NCBI RefSeq assembly: GCF_006384255.1
Contig: NZ_VCED01000003.1
Location: forward strand, 310,001 to 374,000
Reading direction: 5' to 3'
Source: Haemophilus seminalis
GTDB lineage: Bacteria > Pseudomonadota > Gammaproteobacteria > Enterobacterales > Pasteurellaceae
Length of the DNA stretch: 64,000 nucleotides
The notes under the pieces were generated by a model. The model ran no database searches. It was not told the origin of the DNA and saw only the letters and a list, made by a program, of their open reading frames with translations. Below are positions 31,687-42,543 of the stretch, in pieces. How positions within the stretch are numbered: position 1 is the first letter of the stretch; each line of letters begins with the position of its first letter. The position numbers were made by a program, and so were the translations under genes.

Positions 31687-33576
31687 CTAAATTTCGTTTA
31701 ATAAAGGCTGCCAGTTAACCGGTTTTAGCAACTGGGAAAATGCCGTGCGATTTGTTTGCGTCAGTAAACGTTCTGTATCGCTCAATAAATTAAGTGCATC
31801 CGCTAAAGTGTTAAAGGTTTTGCATTCTAATTGTGCGCAAAGTTCGGTTAAAAATGGTGATGAATTTTCATCTCTAGTCAGTATTGCCATCACGCATTTT
31901 TGTAGATTTTGTGTACGCAATAAACTTGGCACTTTATTTAAGGTTAAGCGTAATTGTGCTTGATTTTCAATAAATTCAAAGCCAATTTTTTTGAAGTCAT
32001 CTGAATATTGTTGCCATGCTTGAAATTGTGATTCAGTTAAGCGAAACACGATTGGAATCAACAATGGTTGTTGTTCAATCTGTATTTGTTGTAAAGCTAA
32101 TTGCCATTGCAAGCGTTGTAATTTCTCCAATGAAAGCAAAAAGAAATCTTGTTTCTGTTGTAATAACAGCGCGCGATTTTCAATAAGTGAAAGGGCGCGC
32201 AGATGTGATGAACACTCAATTATTTCAGTTGAGATGATTTTAGTTGTATCTGAAATATTTTGTTGTGCTGTATTCGATATATCCTTTTGCTCTGTAGGCG
32301 GTAATGTGCGTAATAATTCACCATATAAATGTTGCTCAGTTTTACTCGGTGCATCGGAACGGTAATCTCGATAACCAGTACTTACATGATTTGGCAACAC
32401 TGGTGTGTTAGAAAAGTGCGGTTGATTTTGCTGTGGTTTTTCATGATATTGTGGCGCAAAGATATTTTGCCCCGCAGCTGCACGATTAGGACGAATGCTG
32501 TAATTCGGTTGGGGTTCACGCACCGTATTTTCTTCGTGATTTTCTACCGCACTTTGCTCTGTGTGCCAATTAAGCTGTTCTTGATTGTTTAGCGCATAGC
32601 TGATGCCTTCGTAAATGAAATCATGAATGAGGCGTTGTTGGTGAAAGCGCACTTCATGTTTGGTTGGATGGACATTGACATCCACATCATGTGGATTTAA
32701 GTCAATAAACAACACAAATGCAGGATAAGCATCCGTTGGTAAATATTGAGCATAGGCTTGTCGAATAGCATGACTGATCACTTTATCTCGAACCATTCGG
32801 CCATTAATGTAGCAATAACTTAAATCATTTTGAGTTCGGCTAAAATTTGGTGTGGCTACCCAGCCCGATAAGTGTAAATCATCGTGTTTCCAATCAATTC
32901 GTAAGGCATTTTTGACAAAATCATCCCCACAAATAGCTGCGACACGTTTTAGTTGCTGATTGAGCTCTTCAGCAGGACGATATTGACGGATGATTTTCCC
33001 ATTATGTGTTAATGTAAATGCCGTATTGAATTTTGTTAAAGCAATGCGGCGAATGACTTCATCAATATGCGCAAATTCTGTTTTATCTGTGCGCAAAAAT
33101 TTTCGGCGGGCTGGCGTGTTGAAAAAAAGATTGGCAACTTCAACTGTTGTGCCGACAGGATGTGATGCGGGTTTGATTGTTGTTTCCATATCACGACCTT
33201 GTGCATAAACTTGCCAAGCTTCAGTTTGCGCTTCGGTGCGAGAGGTGAGCGTTAAGCGCGATACAGAGCTGATACTCGCCAATGCTTCGCCACGAAACCC
33301 TAAACTTAAAATGGCTTCTAGATCGTCAAGGTCGGCTATTTTACTCGTAGCATGTCGTGCCAAAGCAAGACTTAATTCTTCTTTTGGAATACCACAGCCA
33401 TTGTCACGAATGCGGATTAAATTTGCCCCACCATTTTCGATATCGATTTGGATTTTATTTGCACCTGCATCAAGGCTATTTTCCACTAATTCTTTCACCA
33501 CAGACGCAGGGCGTTCTACCACTTCACCAGCAGCAATTTGGTTAGCAAGTTGTGGGGAAAGAATTTTAATTGGCAT
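31687..33576 (-). CDS. mutL: DNA mismatch repair protein MutL
   Basis: GHKL ATPase that links MutS recognition to MutH and UvrD. 629 residues: N-terminal ATPase with ENSLDAGA (Glu-Asn near 32-35), DNGCGIP, HATSKI and [10 protein letters not shown]; a variable linker (about 335-430, Gln/Asn/Pro-rich); C-terminal dimer domain without the DQHAxxER endonuclease motif, as expected for an organism with MutH. Directly abuts amiB. Two uptake sequences sit in the linker region. Confidence 0.97.
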   Translation of the reverse strand: MPIKILSPQLANQIAAGEVVERPASVVKELVENSLDAGANKIQIDIENGGANLIRIRDNGCGIPKEELSLALARHATSKIADLDDLEAILSLGFRGEALASISSVSRLTLTSRTEAQTEAWQVYAQGRDMETTIKPASHPVGTTVEVANLFFNTPARRKFLRTDKTEFAHIDEVIRRIALTKFNTAFTLTHNGKIIRQYRPAEELNQQLKRVAAICGDDFVKNALRIDWKHDDLHLSGWVATPNFSRTQNDLSYCYINGRMVRDKVISHAIRQAYAQYLPTDAYPAFVLFIDLNPHDVDVNVHPTKHEVRFHQQRLIHDFIYEGISYALNNQEQLNWHTEQSAVENHEENTVREPQPNYSIRPNRAAAGQNIFAPQYHEKPQQNQPHFSNTPVLPNHVSTGYRDYRSDAPSKTEQHLYGELLRTLPPTEQKDISNTAQQNISDTTKIISTEIIECSSHLRALSLIENRALLLQQKQDFFLLSLEKLQRLQWQLALQQIQIEQQPLLIPIVFRLTESQFQAWQQYSDDFKKIGFEFIENQAQLRLTLNKVPSLLRTQNLQKCVMAILTRDENSSPFLTELCAQLECKTFNTLADALNLLSDTERLLTQTNRTAFSQLLKPVNWQPLLNEI

Positions 33577-34947
33577 TTATTTTTCTCTTAATTTAATTTT
33601 TTGTCCGCTCAGGGCTTTACCATCTTTTAATTTTGGATTCAGCTTTAAAATTTGGTTGACTGAAATATTGTATTCTCGCGATACAGCATAGATTGTCTGA
33701 TCTTTTTGAATGACATGGTAAAGTGGGATTTCTTTTTTCTCATCAGATTTTTTAGTGGATGAGGTTTCCTCTTTTTTTGTTTTATTTGAGGATTTATTTT
33801 TATCCGTTTTATTTTCTGATTTTTCTACTTTTGGAGTGTTGGTTTTTTCAGTCGTTTTCTCTGCCTTTTTCACCGAACTTTCTTTATTTTTTGATGAATT
33901 TATTTTTTCATCTTGTGCTTTCTGAGTTTTTCCATTATCTGGAATTTTGATGGTTTCACCAATCCAAAGTGCTTCGCGTTTTAATTTATTTAACGTCACA
34001 ATGTCTGCTACTTTGACATCATATTTATCCGCAAGGCTTCCTAAACTTTCCCCATTTTTGACTGTGTGCCGAAGTCCACTATCTTTTACGCTGCTCTCAT
34101 TGGTATTTTTATCAGAATAGCGGTCATTTTTTTCAGTATTTTTTGTATCACTTTGTTTGCTATTCTGAACAATATCATCACTTATGAAAGATTTAGCTTT
34201 TCCGCCGCGGAAAACCACTAATCCCTCATAAATCATATAGGCGATACGACGACGATAAGCAGGGGAGTTAAGTTTTTGTTCTTCATCAGAATTTGATAGA
34301 AAACCTGTTTCCACTAATACGGAAGGAATATCAGGTGAACGTAAAACACCAAGGCTTGCGTGTTGAGGAACACTGCGGCTTAAGGTCGTCACTTTAGAAA
34401 AATGACTTAAAATATGTTTGCCAAGTTCATAACCGGTACGTTGGCTATGGCCAAATTGTAAATCAAGCACAGTTTGGTCAAGATATTTATCGTTATTGTG
34501 CGAAAGCACTTTTCCTGCACCACCAAGTAATTCGGAGCGTTTTTCATCGTCTTCTAACCATTGACCCATTTCATCATTGGCTCGACGGTTTGATAACACC
34601 CAGACAGAGGCACCGCGACGTTCAGGTGATTCAGATGAATCCGCATGAATGGAAATGAGATAATTCGCTTTAAATTTACGTGCGATTTCTGAACGCTCAG
34701 GCACGGAAATATAGTAATCACCGCTTCGTGTTAATACGCCGCGAAAATTTGGATCTTTATCGAGTAAGGCTTTTAACTCTTTTGCAATCGAAAGAGTGAC
34801 ATTTTTTTCATAAATGCCTAAATTTCGGCTGATTGCACCTGGATCTTTTCCTCCATGACCTGGGTCAATCGCAATCGTAATTGGGGCTGCAAAAAGAGAG
34901 AAGCTAAACGTTGAGAAAAAAAGAAAAAATAAAATTTTAGTTTTCAT
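33577..34947 (-). CDS. amiB: N-acetylmuramoyl-L-alanine amidase with two LysM domains
   Basis: Periplasmic zinc amidase that splits septal murein. 456 residues: signal peptide (1-20, [20 protein letters not shown]), amidase_3 domain (about 22-235) with [18 protein letters not shown] and VETGFLSN supplying the zinc and catalytic residues, a Lys/Ser/Thr-rich linker of low complexity, and two LysM repeats (about 288-335 and 410-455). Sits in the tsaE-amiB-mutL-miaA cluster as in enterics. The Lys-rich linker could vary in length between strains. Confidence 0.96.
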   Translation of the reverse strand: MKTKILFFLFFSTFSFSLFAAPITIAIDPGHGGKDPGAISRNLGIYEKNVTLSIAKELKALLDKDPNFRGVLTRSGDYYISVPERSEIARKFKANYLISIHADSSESPERRGASVWVLSNRRANDEMGQWLEDDEKRSELLGGAGKVLSHNNDKYLDQTVLDLQFGHSQRTGYELGKHILSHFSKVTTLSRSVPQHASLGVLRSPDIPSVLVETGFLSNSDEEQKLNSPAYRRRIAYMIYEGLVVFRGGKAKSFISDDIVQNSKQSDTKNTEKNDRYSDKNTNESSVKDSGLRHTVKNGESLGSLADKYDVKVADIVTLNKLKREALWIGETIKIPDNGKTQKAQDEKINSSKNKESSVKKAEKTTEKTNTPKVEKSENKTDKNKSSNKTKKEETSSTKKSDEKKEIPLYHVIQKDQTIYAVSREYNISVNQILKLNPKLKDGKALSGQKIKLREK

Positions 34948-34954
34948 AAATAAA

Positions 34955-35431
34955 TTAATTAGAGAATACTTTTATAATATTTTTACCTAAGTTTGTTTGT
35001 GCGATTAATTCAATATTTCGTGCATCATCGTAATAATCAATATTTACTAAAATATCAGCTTCTGGCAATATGCCTTGACCTTTTTCAGACCATTCAATTA
35101 AGCAAATGCTATCAGTATTAAAATAATCTCTAATACCCATAAATTCGAGTTCTTCAGGATCTGCTAACCGATATAAATCAAAATGATAAATCATTTTGCC
35201 TGCAATATTGTATTCTTCAACCAGCGTATAAGTTGGGCTTTTTACATTACCTTGATGACCGATACCTTGCAACATTCCGCGTGTCAGCGTTGTTTTTCCT
35301 GCGCCAAGATCTCCGTTAAGATAAACCATGATTGCTTTTTCTGTATGCAATTTTAAAAGAATTTCCGCGAATTTTTTGCCGAAGCGGAGCATAGAAAATT
35401 CATCAGGGATATATTGAGTTAAGCTTTCCAT
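34955..35431 (-). CDS. tsaE: tRNA t6A-modification ATPase TsaE (YjeE)
   Basis: ATPase of the TsaBDE complex that makes t6A37 in ANN-decoding tRNAs. 158 residues with Walker [17 protein letters not shown] (about 38-53), PTYTLVEEY (switch-like, about 66) and a Walker B-like LIEWSEKG near 113. H. influenzae HI0065 of this family has a solved structure. Gap of 7 bases to amiB. Confidence 0.96.
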   Translation of the reverse strand: MESLTQYIPDEFSMLRFGKKFAEILLKLHTEKAIMVYLNGDLGAGKTTLTRGMLQGIGHQGNVKSPTYTLVEEYNIAGKMIYHFDLYRLADPEELEFMGIRDYFNTDSICLIEWSEKGQGILPEADILVNIDYYDDARNIELIAQTNLGKNIIKVFSN

Positions 35432-35468
35432 AACGGGTCATGAATGAAGAAAAATGTGGGTAGATTCT

Positions 35469-35499
35469 ACCGCACTTTTGAGGTTCATAAAAGTGCGGT
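35469..35499 (-). terminator. Inverted uptake-sequence hairpin after folK
   Basis: ACCGCACTTTT (35469-35479) pairs with AAAAGTGCGGT (35489-35499), 9-base loop. It lies in the 75 bases between folK and tsaE on the minus strand. There is no long T tail, so read-through is likely. Confidence 0.6.
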
Positions 35500-35506
35500 G
35501 AAATTT

Positions 35507-35989
35507 CTAGGGATTTAATTTTACCATTTCATGGTCATCAAATTGCTTGACCAAATCTACTAGTGGTTGAGTGTTAGGTAAGACCAGATCCGATGAGATT
35601 TCAAATAACGGCACAATGACAAACTCACGGTTATGCATATCATAATGGGGAATCGTTAAGCGCTCGTTTTGAATGATTTCGTTGCCGTAGAGCAAAATAT
35701 CTAAATCTAATGTACGCTCACCCCAGCGACGTAAACGTACTCGACCTTGCTCATTTTCAATGTGTTGCAATTCATCTAATAGTGCAAGTGGGCTAAGGTC
35801 GGTTTTAATTTTTACAACGGCATTCACATAATCGGGTTGATCTTGTGGGCCGAGCGGTTTGCTTTTATAAAAAGAGCTCGTCGTTACCAAATGTGTGTTT
35901 GGTAACTGACTTATCGCTTTAAGCGCAGAATGTAATTGTTCTACTGGTGTATTCAAATTGCTACCAAGGGCAATATATGCAGTAATCAT
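35507..35989 (-). CDS. folK: 2-amino-4-hydroxy-6-hydroxymethyldihydropteridine pyrophosphokinase
   Basis: Transfers pyrophosphate from ATP to the pterin in folate synthesis. 160 residues, family length. Motifs: YIALGSNL at the start, RRWGERTLDLDILLYG (about 82-97, the magnesium Asp pair DLD) and PHYDMHNREFVIVPLFEI. Eight bases past pcnB, so the two form an operon as in E. coli pcnB-folK. Confidence 0.97.
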   Translation of the reverse strand: MITAYIALGSNLNTPVEQLHSALKAISQLPNTHLVTTSSFYKSKPLGPQDQPDYVNAVVKIKTDLSPLALLDELQHIENEQGRVRLRRWGERTLDLDILLYGNEIIQNERLTIPHYDMHNREFVIVPLFEISSDLVLPNTQPLVDLVKQFDDHEMVKLNP

Positions 35990-35997
35990 CTCTTCCC

Positions 35998-37461
35998 TTA
36001 TTCTGCTGAACGCGTTGTTTTACGACGGCGTGGACGGTAGTATTTTTTCTTTGGTTTGGGATGTAAGCGTTGTTGCTCGTGTACTAACTGTTCACGCTGT
36101 TCACCATTGCTGAATTGATATTCGTGCCACCATTTGGCCAATTCAATCGTTTCGCCACCTTCAATTTCTGCACGCATAGCCAGTAAATCAAAGCCAGCAC
36201 GGAATTTTGGATGTTCCATGGTGCGCATTGGTGCTGAACCAGTACGTTTCAATAATTGTAGTTGTAAGAACCAAATGTCCCGAATGACCGCAGTATGACG
36301 ACGTGGTGCAGCCAAAGCACGGCAGAATAAGTCTAAAACTTCATTCCCCGCCAAAGCATAAGCATCATGATTATTTAAACCGCCTTCATTTTTCAAAATT
36401 TCCACTTTTTCGCGTAATGGATACCAGAAAAATGCTGCAAATAAGAATGCAGGATTAATACGGAGTTTATCAGCAACACGTTCATCCGTAGAAGTAAGTG
36501 CGGTGACGATCATGCGTTCTGCAAAGCTATCTTCTTTCTCTGTAAAATATGGGCTTAATGCAGGGAAAAGTTGTTCAAATAAACCATATTGTCGTAATAA
36601 ACGATAGGTTTTTACCCCTTGTCCTGCCTGCAATAATTTTAAACTTTCGTCAAATAAGCGGGCTGGCGGAATATTTTTTAATAAAGGCGCAAGTTCACGA
36701 ATTGGCTGCTCGCTCGGTTTTTCAAGGAACATATCAAGTTTTGCCATGAAACGAATTGAGCGTAGCATGCGCACAGGATCTTCTTGATAACGTGTAACTG
36801 GATCACCGATTAAGCGTAGTTTTCCCGCTTTGAGATCATGAATACCATTAAAATAATCACGTAAGGTATTGTCTTGCGGATTGTAATACAGCGCATTGAC
36901 CGTAAAATCTCGGCGTTCTGCATCTTGTTCAATCGTACCGTAAACATTATCGCGCAGTAACATGCCTTCATTGCTCTGCTTCGCTTGATTTTCATTGCGA
37001 GCATCGCTGTGATTGGCACGGAAAGTGGCGACTTCAATAATATCTCGACCAAACATAATATGTGCTAATCGGAAACGGCGACCGACTAAACGACATTGTC
37101 GTTGAAAAATATTTTGGATTTGCTCTGGGCGGGCGTTTGTTGCCACATCAAAATCTTTTGGTTTTTTACCGAGCAATAAATCGCGGATACATCCACCGAC
37201 GATATAAGCTTCGAAACCTTGACGTTGTAGTTTTTCCACTACGGTGAGTGCATTACGGCTAAAATCACGCGGTGAAATATCAAATTGAGCCGCTTTAATC
37301 ACATTTTTATAGTAGCGGTGTGGTTGTTCTGATTTTTTTGCTCGCGCTTTTGGCATTTGACTGTTAGAACACTCAACTCGTTTAGAATGAGCACTTGTTT
37401 TGGCAACCTCTTTTGATTTTTTTGTCTTCTTGCCAAACAAATTTTTGATATAAGTAAGAAT
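35998..37461 (-). CDS. pcnB: Poly(A) polymerase I, probable AUU start
   Basis: Adds poly(A) to RNA 3' ends, marking them for decay. About 487 residues: N-terminal nucleotidyltransferase (VGGCIRDLLLGKKPKDFDVATNA, about 85-110), RNA-binding neck, basic tail (KKKYYRPRRRKTTR). No ATG gives a full N-terminus; the first standard alternative is TTG at 37440. An in-frame ATT at 37459-37461 stands 6 bases after GGAG and yields LTYIKNLF after the initiator, resembling the hydrophobic E. coli start. E. coli pcnB itself starts at AUU, so I infer the same here. Confidence 0.9.
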   Translation of the reverse strand: MLTYIKNLFGKKTKKSKEVAKTSAHSKRVECSNSQMPKARAKKSEQPHRYYKNVIKAAQFDISPRDFSRNALTVVEKLQRQGFEAYIVGGCIRDLLLGKKPKDFDVATNARPEQIQNIFQRQCRLVGRRFRLAHIMFGRDIIEVATFRANHSDARNENQAKQSNEGMLLRDNVYGTIEQDAERRDFTVNALYYNPQDNTLRDYFNGIHDLKAGKLRLIGDPVTRYQEDPVRMLRSIRFMAKLDMFLEKPSEQPIRELAPLLKNIPPARLFDESLKLLQAGQGVKTYRLLRQYGLFEQLFPALSPYFTEKEDSFAERMIVTALTSTDERVADKLRINPAFLFAAFFWYPLREKVEILKNEGGLNNHDAYALAGNEVLDLFCRALAAPRRHTAVIRDIWFLQLQLLKRTGSAPMRTMEHPKFRAGFDLLAMRAEIEGGETIELAKWWHEYQFSNGEQREQLVHEQQRLHPKPKKKYYRPRRRKTTRSAE

Positions 37462-37553
37462 AATTTACTCCGTTTTTTAGTTGGAAATAAATGACTTAGC
37501 TCTTTTTCTGTAAAGAAAAAGGCAAGGGGATTTTTCCGCATTTTTAAATGCAA

Positions 37554-37583
37554 AAAAGTGCGGCTAATTTTAACCGCACTTTT
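37554..37583 (-). terminator. dksA terminator from an uptake-sequence pair
   Basis: AAAAGTGCGG (37554-37563) pairs with CCGCACTTTT (37574-37583) across a 10-base loop, with a T run on the minus strand. It separates dksA from pcnB-folK. Confidence 0.8.
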
Positions 37584-37603
37584 GTATTTTTCAATAGAAT
37601 GAA

Positions 37604-38041
37604 TTAACCAGCGACTTGTTTTTCGCGGATTTCAGCTAAAGTTTTGCAATCAATGCAAAGATCTGCTGTTGGGCGTGCTTCTAAACGGCGAATGCCAATT
37701 TCTTCACCGCAACAATCACAGTAACCAAAATCATCGGTATCAAGTTTTTTCAAGGTGGCTTCAATTTTTTTCATTAGTTTACGTTCGCGATCACGATTAC
37801 GTAATTCTAGACTGAATTCCTCTTCCTGAGTTGCTCGGTCTGCGGGATCGGGGAAATTGGTCACTTCATCCTGCATATGTGCAACGGTGCGAGAAGCTTC
37901 TTCCACGATTTGCTCGTGCCAAGCATTAAGAATTTTTCTGAAATGAAGAATTTGATCTTCACTCATATATTCTTCATCTTTTTTCATTTGATAAGGCTTT
38001 ACGCCTGCTAAATCTAGCAAGCTCAACGATGCTTTTGACAT
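37604..38041 (-). CDS. dksA: RNA polymerase-binding transcription factor DksA
   Basis: Secondary-channel factor that works with ppGpp in the stringent response. 145 residues: coiled coil with the [11 protein letters not shown] tip (about 70-80) and a C4 zinc finger (CDCCGEEIG and CIDC, about 113-138). AGGAG eight bases ahead of the ATG. The 259 bases upstream hold promoters for dksA and rec2. Confidence 0.97.
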   Translation of the reverse strand: MSKASLSLLDLAGVKPYQMKKDEEYMSEDQILHFRKILNAWHEQIVEEASRTVAHMQDEVTNFPDPADRATQEEEFSLELRNRDRERKLMKKIEATLKKLDTDDFGYCDCCGEEIGIRRLEARPTADLCIDCKTLAEIREKQVAG

Positions 38042-38204
38042 CTCTCACTCCTAATACATACAGAATTTAAGCGTGAACTTCACGACTTCCTGTCTTGTTA
38101 TTTTAGTTTGTTCCTGACAGCACTTTTAGGAACCCAATTTTTGAGGGCGCTATAAATATCAGAAGTTGTTTTTTTTAGCAAGTAAATTTTCCTGAAACAT
38201 TTAT

Positions 38205-38226
38205 TTTTGCGATATAGATCGCAGAA
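38205..38226 (+). promoter_or_regulatory. Competence-type CRP-S site of rec2
   Basis: TTTTGCGATATAGATCGCAGAA has the TGCGA-N6-TCGCA core at 38208-38223 and T-rich left flank of Sxy-dependent CRP sites. It lies 75 bases before rec2, a known competence-regulon gene. Confidence 0.88.
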
Positions 38227-38261
38227 ACGTCAGCAACCTTTTGCACATTGAGATGAATCTA

Positions 38262-38289
38262 TTTTAGGCTTAGAACGATAAGCCTAAAA
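38262..38289 (+). promoter_or_regulatory. Stem-loop in the rec2 leader
   Basis: TTTTAGGCTT (38262-38271) pairs perfectly with AAGCCTAAAA (38280-38289) across 8 bases and ends 11 bases before the rec2 ATG. No T tract follows, so it is not a plain terminator. It covers the space where a ribosome site would be expected. Confidence 0.55.
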
Positions 38290-38300
38290 TTGCGATAAAA

Positions 38301-40667
38301 ATGAAATTAAACTTAATAACCTTAGTTATCTTGTTGATTGTTGCGGATTTAACGTTGTTATTTCTACCACAGTCATTGTTATTGCCTTGGCGAGTTGCTC
38401 TGGTTATTGCGCTTGCTTTGATTTTTCTTTTTATTTTTTTGCGTATAAATTTCTTCGTTTTTCTTGCTTTTTTTGTTGTTTCTCTAGGGTATACACATCA
38501 TTCCGCATTCAGTTTGTTACAACAGGCTCAAAGCGTTACCGCTCAAAAACAAGTGGTAACTTTTGAGATTCAAGAAATTTTGCACCAACAGGATTATCAA
38601 ACTCTTATCGCCACAGCAACATTGGCGGATAACTTACGAGCGCAACGAATTTTTTTAAATTGGAAAACAAAAGAGGTGCCTCAATTATCGGAAATCTGGC
38701 AAGCGGAAATTTCCTTACGCCCCCTTTCTGCGAGATTAAATTTTGGCGGATTTGATCGGCAACAATGGTATTTTTCAAAGGGAATTACGGCTGTTGGAAC
38801 CGTAAAAAGTTCGGTGAAAATTGCTGATATTTCATCATTGCGCGCAGAAAAATTGCAACAAGTAAAAAAGCAAACGGAAGGATTATCCCTACAAGGTTTA
38901 TTGATCGCGTTAGCTTTTGGCGAACGGGCTTGGCTAGATAAAAAAACTTGGTCAATTTACCAACAAACGAATACCGCGCATCTTATTGCTATTTCTGGCT
39001 TACATATTGGGTTGGCTATGGGAATTGGATTTTACTTGGCGCGTGTTGTGCAAGTATTTTTCCCCACCCGTTTTATTCATCCTTATTTTCCTTTAGTTTT
39101 TGGTGTTTTATTTGCTTTAATTTATGCGTATTTGGCTGGTTTTAGCGTGCCAACTTTCCGTGCGATTTCAGCACTTGTTTTCGTTTTCTTCGTTCAAATA
39201 ATGAGGCGACATTATTCGCCTCTTCAGCTTTTTACGCTGGTTATCGGATTCTTGCTTTTATGCGATCCATTAATGCCGCTTTCGGTCAGTTTTTGGCTTT
39301 CTTGTGGAGCCGTTGCTTGTTTGATCCTATGGTATCGTTATGTGCCTTTTTCTCTTTTTCAATGGAAAAATCGATCCTTTTCACCAAAAGTGCGGTGGAT
39401 TTTAAGTTTATTTCATTTGCAATTTGGGTTATTGCTCTTTTTTACGCCTTTGCAGCTTTTTTTATTTAATGGCTTATCGTTGAGTGGATTTTTAGCCAAT
39501 CTTATTGCCGTACCACTTTATAGTTTTTTCCTCGTACCCTTGATTTTATTTGCTGTTTTTACTAATGGAGCTTGTTTTTCTTGGCAACTTGCAAACAAAC
39601 TAGCGGAAGGAATCACTTGGTTAATTTCTGTTTTTCAAGGAAATTGGTTTAATGTTTCATTTAATTTAGCGCTGGTTTTAACCGCTCTTTGTGCGGGAAT
39701 GTTTATGTTAATTATTTGGCGTATTTATCGAGAACCCGAGATTTCATCGACAACCTGGCAAGTAAAACGAGCAAAATTTTTTACATTAAATCTCAGTAAA
39801 CCTTTGCTAAAAAATGATCGAATCAACGCTCTGCGATGTTCTTTCGGCATTATGTCGCTGTGTTTTATGATTTTGTTGTTCAAGCAACTAAGCAAGCCAA
39901 TTTGGCAGGTAGATACTTTAGATGTGGGGCAGGGCTTAGCTACTTTGATTGTAAAAAATGGTAAAGGGATTCTCTATGATACAGGCCCTGCATGGCAAGG
40001 GGGGAATATGGCTGAATTAGAAATTTTGCCTTATTTGCAAAGAGAAGGGATTACTTTGGAAAAGTTGATTTTGAGCCACGACGATAACGATCATGCAGGT
40101 GGTGCTTCGACAATTTTAAAGGCGTATCCGAATGTGGAATTTATTACCCCTTCACGAAAAAACTATGGGGAAAATCACCGCACTTTTTGTAATGCTGGAC
40201 GTCATTGGGATTGGCAAGGGCTACATTTTCAAATACTTTCACCATATTCTATTGTAGAGCGAGCAGATAATCCCCATTCTTGCGTGATTTTAGTCGATGA
40301 TGGAAAGCATCGAGTTTTGCTAACTGGCGATGCTGAAGCAAAAAATGAGCAAATTTTTGCCCGCTCTTTAGGAAAAATTGATGTGTTACAAGTAGGGCAT
40401 CACGGGAGTAAAACATCGACAAGTGAATATTTACTTTCCCAGGTTAGACCAGATATAGCGATTATTTCTAGTGGGCGTTGGAATCCGTGGAAATTCCCTC
40501 ATTATTCGGTTATGGAAAGGTTACATCGTTATAAAAGTGCGGTAGAAAATACCGCTATTTCAGGGCAAGTAAGGGTAAATTTTTTTAAAGACCGATTAGA
40601 AATCCAACAAGCACGTACAGAATTTTCCCCTTGGTATGCGCGTGTAATTGGATTCTCGAGCGAATAA
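38301..40667 (+). CDS. rec2: DNA uptake channel Rec2 (ComEC family)
   Basis: Carries transforming single-stranded DNA across the inner membrane. 788 residues: N-terminal hydrophobic segments, an OB-like periplasmic part, the Competence membrane domain (about 200-460, NTAHLIAISGLHIGLAMG) and a C-terminal metallo-beta-lactamase-like domain (about 535-760) with SHDDNDHAGG and HHGSKTS. It is the first of a rightward run with msbA 40 bases on. The CRP-S site and leader hairpin point to Sxy/CRP control. Three uptake sequences inside. Confidence 0.97.
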   Translation: MKLNLITLVILLIVADLTLLFLPQSLLLPWRVALVIALALIFLFIFLRINFFVFLAFFVVSLGYTHHSAFSLLQQAQSVTAQKQVVTFEIQEILHQQDYQTLIATATLADNLRAQRIFLNWKTKEVPQLSEIWQAEISLRPLSARLNFGGFDRQQWYFSKGITAVGTVKSSVKIADISSLRAEKLQQVKKQTEGLSLQGLLIALAFGERAWLDKKTWSIYQQTNTAHLIAISGLHIGLAMGIGFYLARVVQVFFPTRFIHPYFPLVFGVLFALIYAYLAGFSVPTFRAISALVFVFFVQIMRRHYSPLQLFTLVIGFLLLCDPLMPLSVSFWLSCGAVACLILWYRYVPFSLFQWKNRSFSPKVRWILSLFHLQFGLLLFFTPLQLFLFNGLSLSGFLANLIAVPLYSFFLVPLILFAVFTNGACFSWQLANKLAEGITWLISVFQGNWFNVSFNLALVLTALCAGMFMLIIWRIYREPEISSTTWQVKRAKFFTLNLSKPLLKNDRINALRCSFGIMSLCFMILLFKQLSKPIWQVDTLDVGQGLATLIVKNGKGILYDTGPAWQGGNMAELEILPYLQREGITLEKLILSHDDNDHAGGASTILKAYPNVEFITPSRKNYGENHRTFCNAGRHWDWQGLHFQILSPYSIVERADNPHSCVILVDDGKHRVLLTGDAEAKNEQIFARSLGKIDVLQVGHHGSKTSTSEYLLSQVRPDIAIISSGRWNPWKFPHYSVMERLHRYKSAVENTAISGQVRVNFFKDRLEIQQARTEFSPWYARVIGFSSE

Positions 40668-40707
40668 AAGGTACAATGCGCGCAATTTTTACCATTAGAT
40701 AGCGATT

Positions 40708-42471
40708 ATGCAAGAGCAAAAATTACAAGAAAATGATTTTTCAACCTTACAAACTTTTAAGCGTTTATGGCCAACAATTAAACCTTTTAAAGCGGGTTTA
40801 TTGGTGTCTGCTATCGCATTGGTGCTTAATGCTTTGGCAGATTCAGGTCTTATTTATTTATTAAAACCTTTGCTAGATGATGGATTCGGTAAGGCGGATC
40901 ATTCATTTTTGAAAATGATGGCTGTGGTCGTCGTGGGAATGATTTTTTTGCGTGGGGTTTCTAACTTTATTTCTAATTATTGTTTAGCATGGGTATCAGG
41001 CAAAGTTGTCATGACAATGCGTCGTCGCTTGTTTAAGCATTTGATGTTTATGCCAGTGAGTTTCTTTGACAGAAATTCAACAGGCAAATTACTTTCTCGT
41101 ATTACTTATGATTCTGAGATGATTGCAAGTTCTTCTTCAGGCTCTTTGATTACTATTGTGCGAGAAGGGGCATATATTATTTCGCTATTGGCCGTAATGT
41201 TTTATACAAGCTGGGAATTAACCCTTGTTTTATTTGTTATCGGGCCAATTATTGCGGTGTTGATCACTATTGTTTCAAAAATTTTCCGTAAGTTGAGTAA
41301 GAATTTACAAGATTCAATGGGAGAATTAACAGCAACGACCGAGCAAATGTTGAAAGGACATAAAGTCGTACTTTCGTTTGGTGGTCAGCTTGTAGAGGAA
41401 GAGCGTTTTAATAAAGTTAGTAACAATATGCGTCGTAAAGGTATGAAAATGGTCACCGCAGATTCCATTTCCGACCCTGTTGTACAGATTATTGCTTCTC
41501 TTGCTTTGGCGGCAGTATTGTTTTTAGCGACGACGCCGTTGATTGCGGAAGATAACCTAAGTGCGGGTTCTTTTACGGTAGTTTTCTCATCTATGTTAGC
41601 GATGATGCGTCCATTAAAATCTTTAACGAACGTAAACTCTCAATTCCAACGGGGGATGGCAGCGTGTCAAACTTTATTTGCCATTTTAGATTTAGAACCA
41701 GAAAAAGATAATGGTACTTACCAAGCTGAACCCGCGAAAGGTGAATTAGAATTTAAGAATGTGAGTTTTGCATATCAAGGAAAAGAGGAACTTGCATTAA
41801 ATAATATTTCTTTTAGCGTTTCTGCAGGAAAAACCGTTGCTTTGGTTGGACGTTCTGGATCGGGTAAATCAACCATTGCTAATTTAGTGACGCGCTTTTA
41901 CGATATTGAGCAAGGTGAAATTTTACTGGATGGCGTAAATATCCAAGATTATCGTTTATCTAATTTACGTGAAAACTGCGCTGTGGTTTCTCAACAAGTG
42001 CATTTATTTAACGATACCATTGCGAATAATATTGCTTATGCAGCGCAGGATAAGTATTCTCGCGAAGAAATTATTGCGGCAGCAAAAGCGGCTTATGCTT
42101 TAGAGTTTATCGAAAAATTACCACAAGGTTTTGATACGGTAATTGGTGAAAACGGTGCGAGCCTCTCTGGTGGCCAGCGTCAACGTTTAGCGATTGCTCG
42201 TGCTTTATTGCGTAATTCTCCAGTATTAATTTTAGATGAAGCTACATCTGCACTAGATACGGAATCAGAACGAGCAATTCAATCTGCATTAGATGAATTG
42301 AAGAAAGAGCGCACTGTTATCGTAATCGCACATCGTTTATCAACCATTGAAAATGCGGATGAAATTCTTGTGGTTGATCACGGTGAAATTCGTGAGCGCG
42401 GTAACCATAAGGCATTGCTTGAACAAAATGGAGCCTATAAACAATTACACAGTATGCAGTTTAGTGGCTAA
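40708..42471 (+). CDS. msbA: Lipid A export ATP-binding/permease protein MsbA
   Basis: Homodimeric ABC flippase that moves lipid A-core across the inner membrane. 587 residues: six membrane helices (1-325), then the ATPase domain with Walker [10 protein letters not shown] (about 385), signature LSGGQRQR (about 485) and Walker [13 protein letters not shown]. Next to rec2 and lpxK as in E. coli ycaI-msbA-lpxK. A good terminator follows, so lpxK may have its own promoter. Confidence 0.98.
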   Translation: MQEQKLQENDFSTLQTFKRLWPTIKPFKAGLLVSAIALVLNALADSGLIYLLKPLLDDGFGKADHSFLKMMAVVVVGMIFLRGVSNFISNYCLAWVSGKVVMTMRRRLFKHLMFMPVSFFDRNSTGKLLSRITYDSEMIASSSSGSLITIVREGAYIISLLAVMFYTSWELTLVLFVIGPIIAVLITIVSKIFRKLSKNLQDSMGELTATTEQMLKGHKVVLSFGGQLVEEERFNKVSNNMRRKGMKMVTADSISDPVVQIIASLALAAVLFLATTPLIAEDNLSAGSFTVVFSSMLAMMRPLKSLTNVNSQFQRGMAACQTLFAILDLEPEKDNGTYQAEPAKGELEFKNVSFAYQGKEELALNNISFSVSAGKTVALVGRSGSGKSTIANLVTRFYDIEQGEILLDGVNIQDYRLSNLRENCAVVSQQVHLFNDTIANNIAYAAQDKYSREEIIAAAKAAYALEFIEKLPQGFDTVIGENGASLSGGQRQRLAIARALLRNSPVLILDEATSALDTESERAIQSALDELKKERTVIVIAHRLSTIENADEILVVDHGEIRERGNHKALLEQNGAYKQLHSMQFSG

Positions 42472-42487
42472 TTTATTGATTATCGAA

Positions 42488-42517
42488 AACGCGAGTTGAA
42501 AAACTCGCGTTATTTTA
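42488..42517 (+). terminator. Terminator between msbA and lpxK
   Basis: AACGCGAGTT (42488-42497) pairs with AACTCGCGTT (42502-42511), 4-base loop, followed by ATTTTA. 16 bases past the msbA stop. Confidence 0.8.
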
Positions 42518-42543
42518 TCCGCACTTATTAGAAAGGATTTTCT

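Noticed and set aside
33236-33691. Long plus-strand open frame opposite mutL
   Set aside because: It mirrors the mutL reading frame; residue pattern is that of a shadow frame, and mutL is complete on the other strand.
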